This document shows, one piece after another, positions 40,010-51,068 of a stretch of 64,000 bases of DNA; positions within the stretch are counted from its first letter, which is position 1, and every line of letters starts with the position of its first letter. A program made the position numbers and the translations under genes. Below the pieces are notes generated by a model. The model was not told the DNA's origin. It searched no databases and saw only the letters and a program-made list of their open reading frames with translations. Source of the stretch: Erythrophleum ivorense (lineage: Eukaryota; Streptophyta; Magnoliopsida; Fabales; Fabaceae); contig JAIUCV010000001.1 in NCBI GenBank assembly GCA_026724425.1, forward strand, positions 2,986,001 through 3,050,000, in the 5' to 3' direction.

Positions 40010-40190
40010 AAAATATATAAATATAAATATAAATAAAAAATAATTTTATAAATAAAAAATATTTATAATATTTTTATTTTTAATAATTAAAAAATTATTA
40101 TTAAAAAGTATTAAATAATAATTATAAAAATAAAATTATAATTTTTTATAATTTTTTTTTCTTTCTTTCTTTTTTACTAAACCAAACGAG
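40010..40190 (-). mobile_element. MITE-like element copy, reversed
   Basis: In reverse orientation it begins CGTTTGGTTTAGTAAAAAAG and carries the same AT-rich body (AATAATTATTTAATACTTTTTAATAATAATTTTTTAATTATTAAAAATAAAA on the reverse strand, in part). A second, shorter piece may lie at 40370-40460, ending GTGCCAAACAAGG. Confidence 0.45.
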
Positions 40191-40642
40191 CGTGATATAT
40201 CATTAGCAAATGAAGTTTTTAATATATTTTTATTCAAAATATTAGAATATAAAAATGTCAATTTAATTTAATCAAAATAAGTTGTTCACTCATGTAAAAT
40301 ATAAAAAAAGTGATTACGAGAAAATTAAAAAAAAACTAATTTTAAGAATAACAATAATTTTTATATTTTTACTTTAAATAAAAAATAAACAAATGTTAAG
40401 TAATAATAATAAAGATATAATAATATATAAAAAATTATCTTTTACACCATTCGTGCCAAACAAGGCCTGAAAACAAAAGAAGGAAAAAGAGAATAAAAAC
40501 AAATTTGAAAGCCTCCACCAAACAATATTAGTTAGAGATGCAAAGCAAGGAAGGAAAACCCTATGGTATAATTTCATAGGTAATGAAGCTTTAGCATAAC
40601 CACATTTCTGTTTCTCTCTCTAAAGCTAATTTGTTTTAATCA

Positions 40643-40643
<1 letters not shown>

Positions 40644-40673
<30 letters not shown>
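40644..40673 (+). repeat. (CATCGT)5 repeat in the OTU gene leader
   Basis: Five perfect CATCGT hexanucleotides lie about 150-180 bp upstream of the chosen start codon, within the probable 5' leader. Confidence 0.95.
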
Positions 40674-40674
<1 letters not shown>

Positions 40675-40714
40675 GTGTCTCTCTCTCCTCCGTGTGCCTT
40701 TTTCTCCAAAAAGC

Positions 40715-40765
40715 ATGTTGTTCGCCGTCACAAGACCTCACCAACCAAAGAGTGCAGGCATATAA
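40715..40765 (+). promoter_or_regulatory. uORF 1 (16 codons) in the OTU gene leader
   Basis: An ATG opens a 16-codon frame (MLFAVTRPHQPKSAGI) ending in TAA, 60 nt before the main start. It may reduce translation of the main ORF if the leader begins upstream of it, which is not shown by the sequence. Confidence 0.5.
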
Positions 40766-40779
40766 CAAAGCACAGCGCC

Positions 40780-40808
40780 ATGAGTTTCTGAGCCAAATGG
40801 GTGCGTAG
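40780..40808 (+). promoter_or_regulatory. uORFs 2 and 3 (three codons each)
   Basis: Two minimal ORFs, ATG AGT TTC TGA (40780-40791) and ATG GGT GCG TAG (40797-40808), lie directly before the main ATG at 40826. With uORF 1 they make a leader with three upstream starts. Confidence 0.5.
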
Positions 40809-40825
40809 GATAAGGCTGGCAACGC

Positions 40826-43483
40826 ATGTTAGCCTCTACCACTTCGGTGATGCTTGGAGTCCTCTGTAGTACACGCCCCAAGCCTTGGATCCTTACATCC
40901 CTCTCCTCCTTCCTCCACGGCTCGGCGGCTTACCACCACCATCACCACCATGCTCGCCTACCTTCTTCCTCCCTCCATTTCGGTGCCGACGGCTCTCGCC
41001 GGCGCCACCACTCCAGCGCCTGCAAGCTCGAAGGTGGCGGCGCTGCTTCTGTATGGCACGTCATCTTGCCGTCCGGCGGCGCAGCGGGTTTCCGGAGCGA
41101 TCTTCGGCGCGCCGTCATGCTCCACCAGGAGTTGAAAGGGGAGGGGTCCTGGAATGCCGCCTGGGACGCCCGCCCTGCCAGGTGGCTCCACCGTCCGGAC
41201 TCGGCCTGGCTTCTCTTCGGCGTCTGCGCTTGTCTTGCTCCGCCTGTTTGGCTTGACGCCAATCCCGAGGCTCCGGCCTCCGACGAGAAAATCGACGACG
41301 GTGAATTGAAGGGCACCGGCTGCGATGAAGCAGATGACCTCTCTTCGGATTACAGAGTCACAGGTTCTTTTTATCTGGCTTATATTTCCAAACTTCAAAT
41401 GTTTATTTTGATGTGTTTACGTATAGAAATAAAAATTCCTTGGCAATGATTTTCTTGCTTTTAGAGAAAATAATGCTGCTCACACACACAAAATTCGCAT
41501 AAAAAGCTCATTGAATTATCTTGTAGATGACGCTAATTTGACCGAGAGGTCCAATGGCATGCGAAAGAGTTGTCTGTGTTAGTGTGTTCTTTTTGTTTTC
41601 TAATCAAGATTTTGAGTGACTGAATACTTTTCTCTTTAGAAATGCTTTTGATGAGTTATTTTCTTGTGACATTGATGACTTCTTTTTATGGGATGAATTA
41701 TCTTGTTGCCTTCTTGTTCTGTAATCAAGGCTCTGAAGAATGTTTGTTATTGCTTGGTCAGATTATGATGCGCTGTTATAAAAAGATTGGCAAAATTGCA
41801 TTGTCTAAGACTCTGAAAACTGCCTTGTATACTTCAATCGATAGAATTTTATTATTATAATTTTTTTTCGAACTTGTTTTTCTTCTGTTGATTTTTTTTT
41901 TGGGCTAAAAATTGCCGATGATGGTCTGTTTAGCGCAAAGTAACAGATTGTGCTATTGCTAAAGGTGTTGCAGTCACAATTGCACACACCTGTACATAGA
42001 GGCTTATAAGCATAACTCCATAAGCACAGCCGTGTCTAATTTTGACTGTAATAAATAAATATGCCAATAGCGTTACTTTTTCACCAGTGTTCGACTTTGT
42101 GTGTCAGTGGGTGGATTCAGTCTTTGATTATAATACTATATTGATAAAATTGGCGAAATGGGTCTGGTACAGGTGTGCCTGCTGATGGTCGGTGCCTATT
42201 CAGAGCAATAGCTCATGGAGCTTGCTTAAGAAATGGGGAAGAAGCACCTGATGAGAATCGCCAGAGAGAACTCGCTGATGAACTAAGAGCTCAGGTAAGA
42301 TTGTTATGCTCGAGACAGAACAAAAAAAGCAGTCCTATTCGCCTTCCAATCTTCCCTGAATTACTCTATTTGTAACCTCATTATGCTACTGTGGTAGGTT
42401 GTAGATGAGCTTCTAAAAAGACGTGAGGAAACAGAATGGTGAGATTTGTAAAATGTCACATTTTATTGGTTCATATGCTTTATTGTGAATTTGTGATTAA
42501 TTGACTCTGATGTGCATAGGTTTATCGAAGGGGATTTTGATGCGTACGTGAAGAGAATTCAGCAGCCATATGTATGGGGTGGGGAACCGGAACTGCTGAT
42601 GGCTTCTCACGTTTTGGAGTGAGTTTCAGATTATATTTCTTTCTACTGACTTAAGGTTCTTTGCCGATGTCCATTTGAATTTGATTACAGGCATTAGATT
42701 TTGATATTAATCACTAGTTTAACATGATATAACGGTTGGCATTACTTCTCCCAATTAGTGGGATATGATATTTCGTGTTTATATTGGTAAAGAATTAATA
42801 GCTGTGAGCAAGTTTTGTGAAGTACTTTGCATTGTGGCCCACCTTGAAGACACCTTAAATACTATTTATTATTTATTGAATTTCAATTTGGTAATCAAAG
42901 TTCCTATAAGCGTTTTAACTGTAATAAGGAAAATATGATGAATAAGTTTTGTTGCATACAAGTGTACAATGGAAACCCCAATAGCTTTTAAGACCATCTC
43001 CCAGTATTTCTCCTGAAAGAATAGCTATGCACCCAGTGAAAATGAATGGAAATCTGGGACTAGTCATTGAAACATGTTCTACATAGTTGAACCTTATATA
43101 TTGTGAAGTCAAAATGTTGAGCTTAAATTGCTTCGAAATGACGGAATTCTAGATGGTTGTGTCAACAAAGTTGTCTTAATACCAACTAAGGGTCTCAGGG
43201 ATAGGATATGAACTTCCTCGTTGTATTGTAAGCTCTAGCACCTTTATCTTCTCATTTCATTCTCCATTACTCTATTCTGACAAATTCCTTATAACTTGTC
43301 AGGACACCAATATCGGTCTTCATGAGAGACAGAAGCTCTGGTGATTTGGTAAACATAGCAAAGTATGGTGAAGAATATAGGAAGGAGAAGGAGATTCCCA
43401 TCAATGTGCTGTTTCATGGGTATGGTCACTACGACATATTAGAGACCTTATCAAACCGAAATTGCCTGGACATAAACGAATAG
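40826..43483 (+). CDS. OTU-domain cysteine protease (deubiquitinase), OTU3/OTU4-like
   Basis: Predicted deubiquitinating enzyme of the ovarian-tumour family, which cleaves ubiquitin linkages with a Cys-His-Asp centre. Exons: 40826-41363, 42173-42294, 42398-42438, 42520-42618, 43303-43483, all with GT-AG introns, giving 981 nt (326 aa). Exon 1 encodes a GC-rich, low-complexity N-terminal region with six histidines (residues 37-42) and one hydrophobic stretch (about 128-143, AWLLFGVCACLAPPVW), possibly a membrane anchor or part of a targeting region. The OTU domain covers about 178-315, with DGRCLF (nucleophile Cys187, Asp184), the WGGEPELLMASH block, and HGYGHYD with His309. The start is the first in-frame ATG; Met9 is an alternative. 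The closest plant group is the Arabidopsis OTU3/OTU4 type; I cannot decide between them by eye. Confidence 0.9.
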
Positions 43484-43675
43484 GAGTTGGGTACATTAAG
43501 ACATCATTTGCCTTAATCATACTATTAAGATTTGTCTGGCAACGAGCTTACTTCAGTCTAGAAGTGTTTCAGCTAATCTATAAGCTTTCTGAACTCTAGT
43601 TTCTGCTGCAGGAACTTTCAATTTTATTCAAGCAATAGGCTTGTGCAATTTTTGTAGTTTGCTTTTTTTTTTTGA

Positions 43676-43693
43676 GGGGGGGGGGGGGGGGGG
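43676..43693 (+). repeat. 18-G homopolymer run in the OTU 3' region
   Basis: Eighteen consecutive Gs, about 190 nt after the stop codon and before a candidate AATAAA. If transcribed it would lie in the 3' UTR. Confidence 0.9.
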
Positions 43694-43752
43694 AGAAGAA
43701 GTTCAGTATAGATGCAACAATGAGAATAATCATAATAATAGATTTTTGCTGT

Positions 43753-43758
43753 AATAAA
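43753..43758 (+). terminator. Candidate poly(A) signal of the OTU gene
   Basis: AATAAA 270 nt after the TAG stop at 43483, within the usual range of plant 3' UTR lengths. Confidence 0.4.
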
Positions 43759-44893
43759 ATGATGATCCAGGACTTTTGTTTGGTATTTTTATGGGTATCA
43801 CTGATTCTTTTGATCCGGGCGCCGGCTTTTCCCTTTTACTTGGGCATGACGTTCATGTTATTCTTAAGAATTTGATTATTGACTATTTTGTCTTTCTTAT
43901 ACTATCTCCTCTGGGTATGGTGAAGAATAGAGGGTTTGTCATGCAATTTGCTTAGCCCTCTAGGTGGTGTAGCGTATGGACAGTGGCCTCGAGGAAGTGT
44001 ACATATATATATATATATATGAATATTGCACTCTCAGCTGGAGATGCAACAACAGGAGTTGGAAGGTTGTATAGCTTTTTTTCTTTTTGGGTGATTTCAC
44101 CTGCAACTTTCCGTTGCGTTAATTGGGTGTGGGGATTTAGAAAAAACATAAAACACTATACAGAACAATTATTTCATTGTGGAAGAAAGTATATAGATAT
44201 ATCTGATTGAGATTGTTTGGATAATGCGAGATATAGATGTAGACTTTCTAGTTCTTAGGTTCCGTACTTTGAGTCTAGTAGTGCCACTCTTCTAATATAG
44301 CTCTTCAAAGTTCAAGCCTTAGAGAGATGAATATTATTGTAGAACTTTCTTGTTACTGGTGGCAAATTTAACTTTTTGGGGAAGAGTCTTTTTCCTTGTT
44401 ATGGCTGGATCATACTCTTTTTATGACTAAGGTTCTGTTTCTATATATAATTAGGAAATGATGTAAGTTACTCTCAGTGCTTCATTTTCTGCTATATTTT
44501 TGGAGGATTTTGTTTTATCTATTTTTCAGCGTTTTATTTGATGAAACACTTGAAAGATGTGATCGTGATGAAATGCTTCATATTCTTGGGATGGCTTGTA
44601 TATGAAGGTGATGAGGTTTTAGTATGTAATCCTTAATAATACTATAAAATATCTTGAAACGAAATTATACTATAAGATTCTGCCTTTAGAATTTCAACCA
44701 AATCAGCTGATTCCTGATATTCACTCCAACATCTATATGGGGCTTGTAGATTCGTCTCAGTAAAATGTCCAGCTTGCCCTGCTCTATATATTATTGATAC
44801 TATTGTCACCATTATCACTTGTAATAAATATTGCAATCTTATTGGTATTTATTTTATATTATTCTATTATTCAAATATCATCTTTACTATTGC
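43759..44893. other. Intergenic spacer after the OTU gene
   Basis: No gene recognised. It contains a (TA)n tract near 44003-44020. Small open frames here have no family resemblance and show no supporting splice structure. Confidence 0.55.
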
Positions 44894-45937
44894 TAGGGGT
44901 GCATTTAGATTAGACTTAGTCTCATCTCAATTTGAACCTTGACCCGATTTAAAGTTAGGTTTTAAAAAAAGGCTTGAGGCTTGGCTTGACTTTGGCCTAG
45001 TCAAAAATTGGATTAGACTGATCAAATTAGATTATTGGGTTTGAACTAAGTCAAATTCTTTTTTTTTTTGGAAGAAATTTCAAAACTTTGAATACTTATA
45101 TCTTTGTAATTATTTGATCATTTTAGGTGTATGATTATTTGTTTTAATATATTTTTGTAAGATCTAAATAGTAAAAATGAAAAAAAGAAGAGAAAAGAGT
45201 TTAGATTCTTTATATTTACAAATTGAATGCATCCAATACATTCAAAACGAGATAGAGAGAAAAAGAAAATTGTTGTAAAGAGAAAAAGTGGGCCCTATAT
45301 ATAGTCCCACCTTTTTGTGTCACTCTCTTTTTGAATGCATGAATGTAAATAATCCAATTTTGCAAGGGAAAAAAAATGAATTCAAATGATAATATATGAA
45401 AAAAATGCGGTTTTAAAAAGTAAAATTTTAAAAAACAATAATTTAGAGCCTAATGATTTAATTTGGATGATTTTTTTTATTTTAGGTATTTTTTCAACAT
45501 GGATATGATACAAACTAACATAAGTGGTTTGCTTGTTTATTTTTCTCAAAAAAGGTTATTTACTATCTTAAATATGATATTTTAGCTTTTAAATTCAAAA
45601 AAATGTATTTTTTATTTTTTATTTTAAATGTGATAATCATATTTAGGATAGGCCTTAACTCCTTAAATATATATAATTTGTAAAAAATATTTAAAAATTT
45701 TTAGCTAAAGTTACAAAATATATATATTTTTCATTTTAGTTCTTATATCTTTTCATTATATATATATATGCTATTGAGCCAGGCTAGATTGCTTGTGATT
45801 GCCAACCCGATGCTCAGCCCAGCGCCAAGCAACCCGACCTGATCTACTATTGTTCTTTTTAATTCTCACCCAATTAGACTCAACTTGGTCAAATAATACT
45901 AGACTAACCATATTGCAAGACTGGATGAACATTCCTA
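44894..45937. mobile_element. Non-autonomous hAT transposon
   Basis: The left end reads TAGGGGTGCATTTAGATTAGAC and the inverted right end reads TAGGAATGTTCATCCAGTCT. Both fit the TAGGGGTG-TTCATCC type termini of plant hAT elements. The 8-bp flanks are actattgc (44886-44893) and gctattgc (45938-45945), a target duplication with one mismatch. The 1044-bp interior is AT-rich with CCCGA-containing subterminal words and has no transposase ORF, so it depends on a transposase encoded elsewhere. Confidence 0.78.
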
Positions 45938-45945
45938 GCTATTGC

Positions 45946-48900
45946 CATATGCGCATTAGTGCACCTTATTGATTTAATATATACACTAATTAAACTTTTT
46001 TTATACCAAAAAAATTTCTTGTATGAAAGTTCTGCCCTCTTTGAACAAAATATTTTGTTTTTGTGCTGGATACTTGATAGGAGAGACAAAAGCACATGCT
46101 TTTAGTCCTAGGAAAGTTCGTTTTTCTTTTTGGTTCAAAGTGAAAAAGAAAAACGATGCAACATACTTTATTCTTATCTTTGATCAATTGGAGAATATAT
46201 TCCATATAGGATTTAACAATGCAAGCTTGCATGCATAACACGCTATACAGTATCAGAGGATCCAAGGACATATGATACCGATTGATGCCAAACCATATAT
46301 ATATATATATATATATATATGAAAACCATAAATAAATGTACCAAAAAATGAAACCATAAATAAAGAAGTTTAATAAAAACACACACACGCGCTAAGAAAA
46401 CATTATTTTATTCTCAACTCTTATATCATGTTTTCTTTTGGAAACACTCTTTTAATATAACTAGGCGCCTTCTCCCATACAATGCACGGACAAGTAGAAG
46501 AATTAAAAAAAACCATGACAGTAAAAAAATAAAAAGAAAAGCTACAGAGTTCAAAACAAGAAACACTGTAGTTAACTTATTTATAATGTGACTTAGTCAC
46601 ACAGTAGATAATTTATCTATAACGTGACTTGGACAGAGTTTATATTATAAAAGATCATAAAAAAATTATACTTTTGGCCTTTATAAATTTATTTAATTTT
46701 TAATTTTTCTCTATAATTTGAGAATTTATATTTAAGTTTTTATAGTTTACAAGTCTTTTAATTTAATTCTTATTATTAAAATTTTGTTGATGTATCTAAT
46801 TATGTATTGTCATAATACTTTAAATATGTATACTTGATGCTAACCTGTATATATATATATATATAATAAAGCAAAATTAACTCACATATATGAGAAAATG
46901 TTAAAAAACATATAATAACAATGATTAAATTAAAAATTAAATAAAACTATGAAGATTAAAAGCATAATTTTTTCTATAATTATCTTATATGTAAATTACT
47001 TTTTTTTTCTCTTTCAAAAATAAATAAATAAATAAATAGACTACTAACTATAAAATAGCTTGTGCTTGCTCTTCCATCTCTGTCCAGAAGTTAATGCATT
47101 AATATATAGTTGTAGGCATTAAATGCTTTGTTCATTTTTTTTAAAGAAGAAAAAAAACTTTTGCCATTGTACTAACATTTTATATCACCTAAAAGATATG
47201 CAGATATCATATATATGAATTTTTAATAATATCAGAAGATACCTTTTGTAACAATTTTTTATATAATTTAATTATTAATTGAGAATTTTAAATCTCATAA
47301 CATTTTATAATATTATATGTAAAATACCTAAAAATACAGAATATTAATACCAAAACTTGGATGGATAATTAACACCGCGTAATTCCTCCCCCAATCTTTT
47401 GCCAATAGAACATTGGGCCAAGAGTGATTCTTGGTGATAAAATACTTCTCCGAGGGGGGCCCTATCCATATCATTTGGTTATTTAAATTAAATTGCCCTT
47501 TTTTTCCCTCTCTAAATGTGACCATTTAAGGCCTTCCAACCAACACAAATTACAGCTAAATATAAACCTGAAGATGTTCTCTCTTGTTGGATTAAAATCA
47601 AAATATTAATTATTTGAACTATATTTTAATATAATTATTGGATATATAATACTTGAACAAAATGATATATGAAATTATATTTAATCTAGAACACCTATAT
47701 TTTGAATATTAAACTATGGTCTTCATTTCTTATTTGAATTAAAAGTTTTATAATGATTATAATTAAGGTCCTATCTTAATTAGGAGTGTTATCTTAATTG
47801 CTACTATAAATGAGTGGTTAATTTATAGGTCAGTTTGATTGAGAATAGAGAGACCCAATAGTGTGCCAATAATTTTGAGAGAAGTTTCTTGACAAAGTGA
47901 GATAAATATTACCCTAATATAGTGTCCAGTCAAAAGACTTGTTCGAAATTCAATCTTATGTAAGGTTTCATTTTGATTGGAAGCCTTTTATTTTCTAGGT
48001 TTTTTGAGCAAAAAGAATTTTTGATTTTTGGCAAAGTTGGATTTTTTATGGGCCACTTTTGGCCCTTTTTGGTAGAAAAACATTATGGGCCAACATTTGA
48101 AATTTTTTTAACAATTTTTGGTTGTTGAATAAAATTTTGTTTTTGGACACTTTGTTTTATTTTAAAATTTAATATTAAGTTTTTGGCCTAAAATTTTATG
48201 AAAATTATTATTGGTGCCATTTATTTATTTATTCATTTTTATATTGTAAAAAATTATTTTTTTAAAAAAATATTTGGCACGTTTGGAATAAATTTTTTTA
48301 GTGAGAATTTTTAATTAATTATTGATATTTAGTTAAGTTGATTAATTAATTATTTAAATCTCATAAAGTAAAAAAAGTAATAGTGCATATATTTATTTAA
48401 ATGCACATTATGTGATAATATATGTTGTGACTAGCAATATAAAATTAAGGATTAACCACAACATCTTCACATAATTGTAAATATGCTTATTGAGTTTGTT
48501 TTAGCAAATATACAAGTCACATAATAAAATAAATGCATAAATTCTAATTAACCATATAATTTTAACTAGGAAAATTTAAATTTTTTCCCTATTTTTGGAA
48601 ATTTATTCTAGATAATTAGGTAAATTTAGAGTGAAAATCAATTTAAATGTCATTAGAATTTTGTCCTATATTTTGGGAAAATTATTGTGGTTACGTTTAG
48701 GAGTGCAAATTAACTAAAGTGTTATTTAAATTTTGTCCTATTTTTTTTAAAAAAATTATTTTTTGACAATTTTGACACATTTGCGATAAAGAGTAAAAAG
48801 GATAATTTTAATTAATTGCTCATATAAATGTTGAAGAATTTGGTTTTTCTACTATATGTTAGTTTCAAAAACATGTATGAATAGTAAATAGTTATTTGAG

Positions 48901-49360
48901 AATTTATATTTTTTATTAGAAAAAAGTTTAAATGCAGTTACTTATACTTTTGCTATTAGATTCTTTAATCAAAACATAATAAATATATAATTTTTAAATA
49001 ATACAATGATAAGAATATGATTTTTGTTACTTTTAATGTTTTAATTAGAAAAGTATATATTTGTTATTTTTGATTAAAAAATTTGATAATAAAAATATAA
49101 AAAACTGTATTTAAATCTAATTATTTTTATTATTGTAAAGAAATTTTTTGGGCCAAAATTATTGTAAGGAATTACATATATTGAATAATGATTTAAACAT
49201 TTGTTGGGTGGGTTTATTATAACGTAACTTAAATCTGTATTAAATTGTATACACCAAAAAAAAAAAAACTATATTAAATTCTGAACATTGGGCCTTGGGC
49301 TCACCTTTTACCAAAAACATACACTACAGAAAAAATGTGGGTCACAATACCCCATTTCTT
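45946..49360. other. AT-rich intergenic DNA
   Basis: No gene recognised on either strand. (TA)n tracts lie at 46294-46320 and 46848-46865. The 47.6-48.4 kb part is less simple in sequence but shows no motif I can assign. Confidence 0.55.
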
Positions 49361-49463
49361 ACCCCGGTGACGCTCTGGGTATTCACTTGAGAACGCAACG
49401 CCGCCGTGCCCGTTCGTCCCCGGCGAAGAAGTCCCCAATTGTGTTCTGTTAGGGCGGAAAAAG

Positions 49464-49605
49464 GTAAAGGCAACGATCGATGATACAACATAAGGGTAAT
49501 AGTATTAGGATAATATTTTTTTAATTTTGAATAATTATAATATAAAGTATTGATTTTCTCTTTTAACTTTATTTATTTATTATCGAAGTAAAGGCAACGA
49601 TTGAT
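49464..49605 (+). repeat. 18-bp direct repeats flanking an AT-rich insert in the METTL13-like leader
   Basis: GTAAAGGCAACGATCGAT (49464-49481) and GTAAAGGCAACGATTGAT (49588-49605) differ at one base and enclose 106 bp of very AT-rich sequence. They lie 54-195 nt before the start codon of the downstream gene. Confidence 0.85.
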
Positions 49606-49644
49606 CCAAGAACGACATTGAGGGAAGGAGAACAATTGCTCTGG

Positions 49645-49656
49645 ATGCGTTTATAG
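49645..49656 (+). promoter_or_regulatory. Minimal uORF directly before the METTL13-like start
   Basis: ATG CGT TTA TAG ends two bases before the main ATG at 49659. Such a tight arrangement may favour reinitiation or reduce initiation at the main start. Confidence 0.45.
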
Positions 49657-49658
49657 TG

Positions 49659-51068
49659 ATGGCACTCGACGTTGCAACCTTTGAAAGCATATGCCCTTCT
49701 CGATTCATCTCCTTCACAATTCCCGATCCCACTTGTTCTGATTCACTGCTCCGAGTTGCTGTTCTGGACTCACCGATTCCAACCACTGAATCACCCTTTG
49801 TTGCTGCTCTGTTCGTCCCTGAGGCCCGGGAAACTGACTGGATCTTCTCTACTGAATGGGGTCATCTCCAGCTGCTCTTTAGTTCTCCTGGTATATCTCG
49901 CCTCATTTTAATGGGAAACCAATTCAACGAGGGTGATTCTTCACATATTTATCACCGTCCGGTAAAATCTTCATTGCATCGGAGGGAGCTGGAAGTATGT
50001 TCAAAACCGCTTCTCCTCGCCTTGTCTCCCAGATCCTTATTCAAAAACGGCATTCCGGAGGTACCTATTTTGAGTTATGAAGATAATTTGGTTTCTAGTG
50101 TGGTAATACATAAATGTGTTGGTTGTCTTGTTGGTGAAATGTTGGTTGAAGATGTTGAAATTGAAAGCGAGAGTGGGGTGGATGGTTGTTATAAACGGGA
50201 GTTTCGAAGGCGTTTGAGGTTCAAGAGGATGCCTAATTTGATTCAGACGGAAATTCTTGTTGTTCCCGATACAGATTTTCATTCGAATAGTGTGGGGATT
50301 GGAGAATTGGGGTTTATGCCTGATCTTCGGGTTTTGGTTCACCCTTACTTGGCCCCAATGGTGGCTAGCCTATCGTTGATCAGTGAATATATAGAGGGAC
50401 GAATTCAGCTTGGGTTTAGACCAAAAGCTTTATGTCTTGGGGTTGGAGGCGGGGCTTTGCATAGTTTCTTGAGAAACCAATTGAACTTTGAGGTCATGGG
50501 CGTGGATGCTGATAAGGAGGTTTTGCGGGTTGCAAAACACTATTTTGGATTAGAAGATAGTGAGTTTATGCATGTTTTTATTGGAGATGTCATTAAATTT
50601 GTGAAGAAACTTTCACATCAGGCAAATTGTCACCCTATGTGTTCTTCTGTTGCTTGTGAGCCCAAGGGTCGTTGTCACTTTCCTGATGGTGAAGATGTAA
50701 GCCATAAATTTGATGTCATTATGGTTGATTTAGATTCAAGTGATGTAAGGAGTGGTATAATTGCTCCACCATTGGAATTTGTTAAGAGACATGTTCTTCT
50801 GGCAGCTAAGTCAGTTCTTTCTGAACTTGGAATCCTTTCTATAAATGTCATTTCTCCAAGTAGGTCTTTCTATTGCAAACTGGTACATCTTTTTGAGGAA
50901 GTTTTTGCTCAGTTGTATAAGATAGATGTGGGAAATGGTGAAAATTTTGTTCTAATTGCCTCAGTATCACCTCAGGTGTCTTCAGTTGGGGACTGCAGTA
51001 ACTCTTTTTTTATGCGATTGAAATCAGTTATACCAGAAGCATACATAAATTCCATAACAAAGATATAA
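49659..51068 (+). CDS. METTL13-like SAM-dependent methyltransferase (C-terminal-domain type), intronless
   Basis: Single-exon gene of 469 residues. The N-terminal part has FVPEARETDW followed by a TEWG block, and the middle has YKREFRRRLRF and HPYLAPMVASL. The Rossmann methyltransferase core has motif I LCLGVGGGAL (about residues 259-267), the acidic residue of GVDAD (about 283) for the SAM ribose, and FDVIMVDLDSSD (about 351-363). These blocks match in order the C-terminal domain of animal METTL13, which methylates the N-terminus of eEF1A. The separate N-terminal methyltransferase domain of METTL13, which methylates a lysine of eEF1A, is absent. The substrate in plants is inferred, not known. 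A GTG codon lies in frame at 49656, but the ATG at 49659 is the natural start. The gene converges on the CSLA gene. Confidence 0.85.
   Translation: MALDVATFESICPSRFISFTIPDPTCSDSLLRVAVLDSPIPTTESPFVAALFVPEARETDWIFSTEWGHLQLLFSSPGISRLILMGNQFNEGDSSHIYHRPVKSSLHRRELEVCSKPLLLALSPRSLFKNGIPEVPILSYEDNLVSSVVIHKCVGCLVGEMLVEDVEIESESGVDGCYKREFRRRLRFKRMPNLIQTEILVVPDTDFHSNSVGIGELGFMPDLRVLVHPYLAPMVASLSLISEYIEGRIQLGFRPKALCLGVGGGALHSFLRNQLNFEVMGVDADKEVLRVAKHYFGLEDSEFMHVFIGDVIKFVKKLSHQANCHPMCSSVACEPKGRCHFPDGEDVSHKFDVIMVDLDSSDVRSGIIAPPLEFVKRHVLLAAKSVLSELGILSINVISPSRSFYCKLVHLFEEVFAQLYKIDVGNGENFVLIASVSPQVSSVGDCSNSFFMRLKSVIPEAYINSITKI

Larger units (their letters stand above)
34851..40620. other. AT-rich intergenic DNA upstream of the OTU gene
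   Basis: No gene recognised. It contains (TA)n tracts at 36796-36820 and 39896-39922 and MITE-like copies listed separately. A less AT-rich stretch at 37020-37260, with CACGTG-like and CCATGG words, looks like an old gene or promoter relic but has no open frame. Confidence 0.55.

Noticed and set aside
40854..41398. Alternative frames and antisense ORFs over OTU exon 1
   Set aside because: GC-rich exon 1 is open in several frames. Only the 40826 frame joins the OTU-domain exons through proper splice sites.
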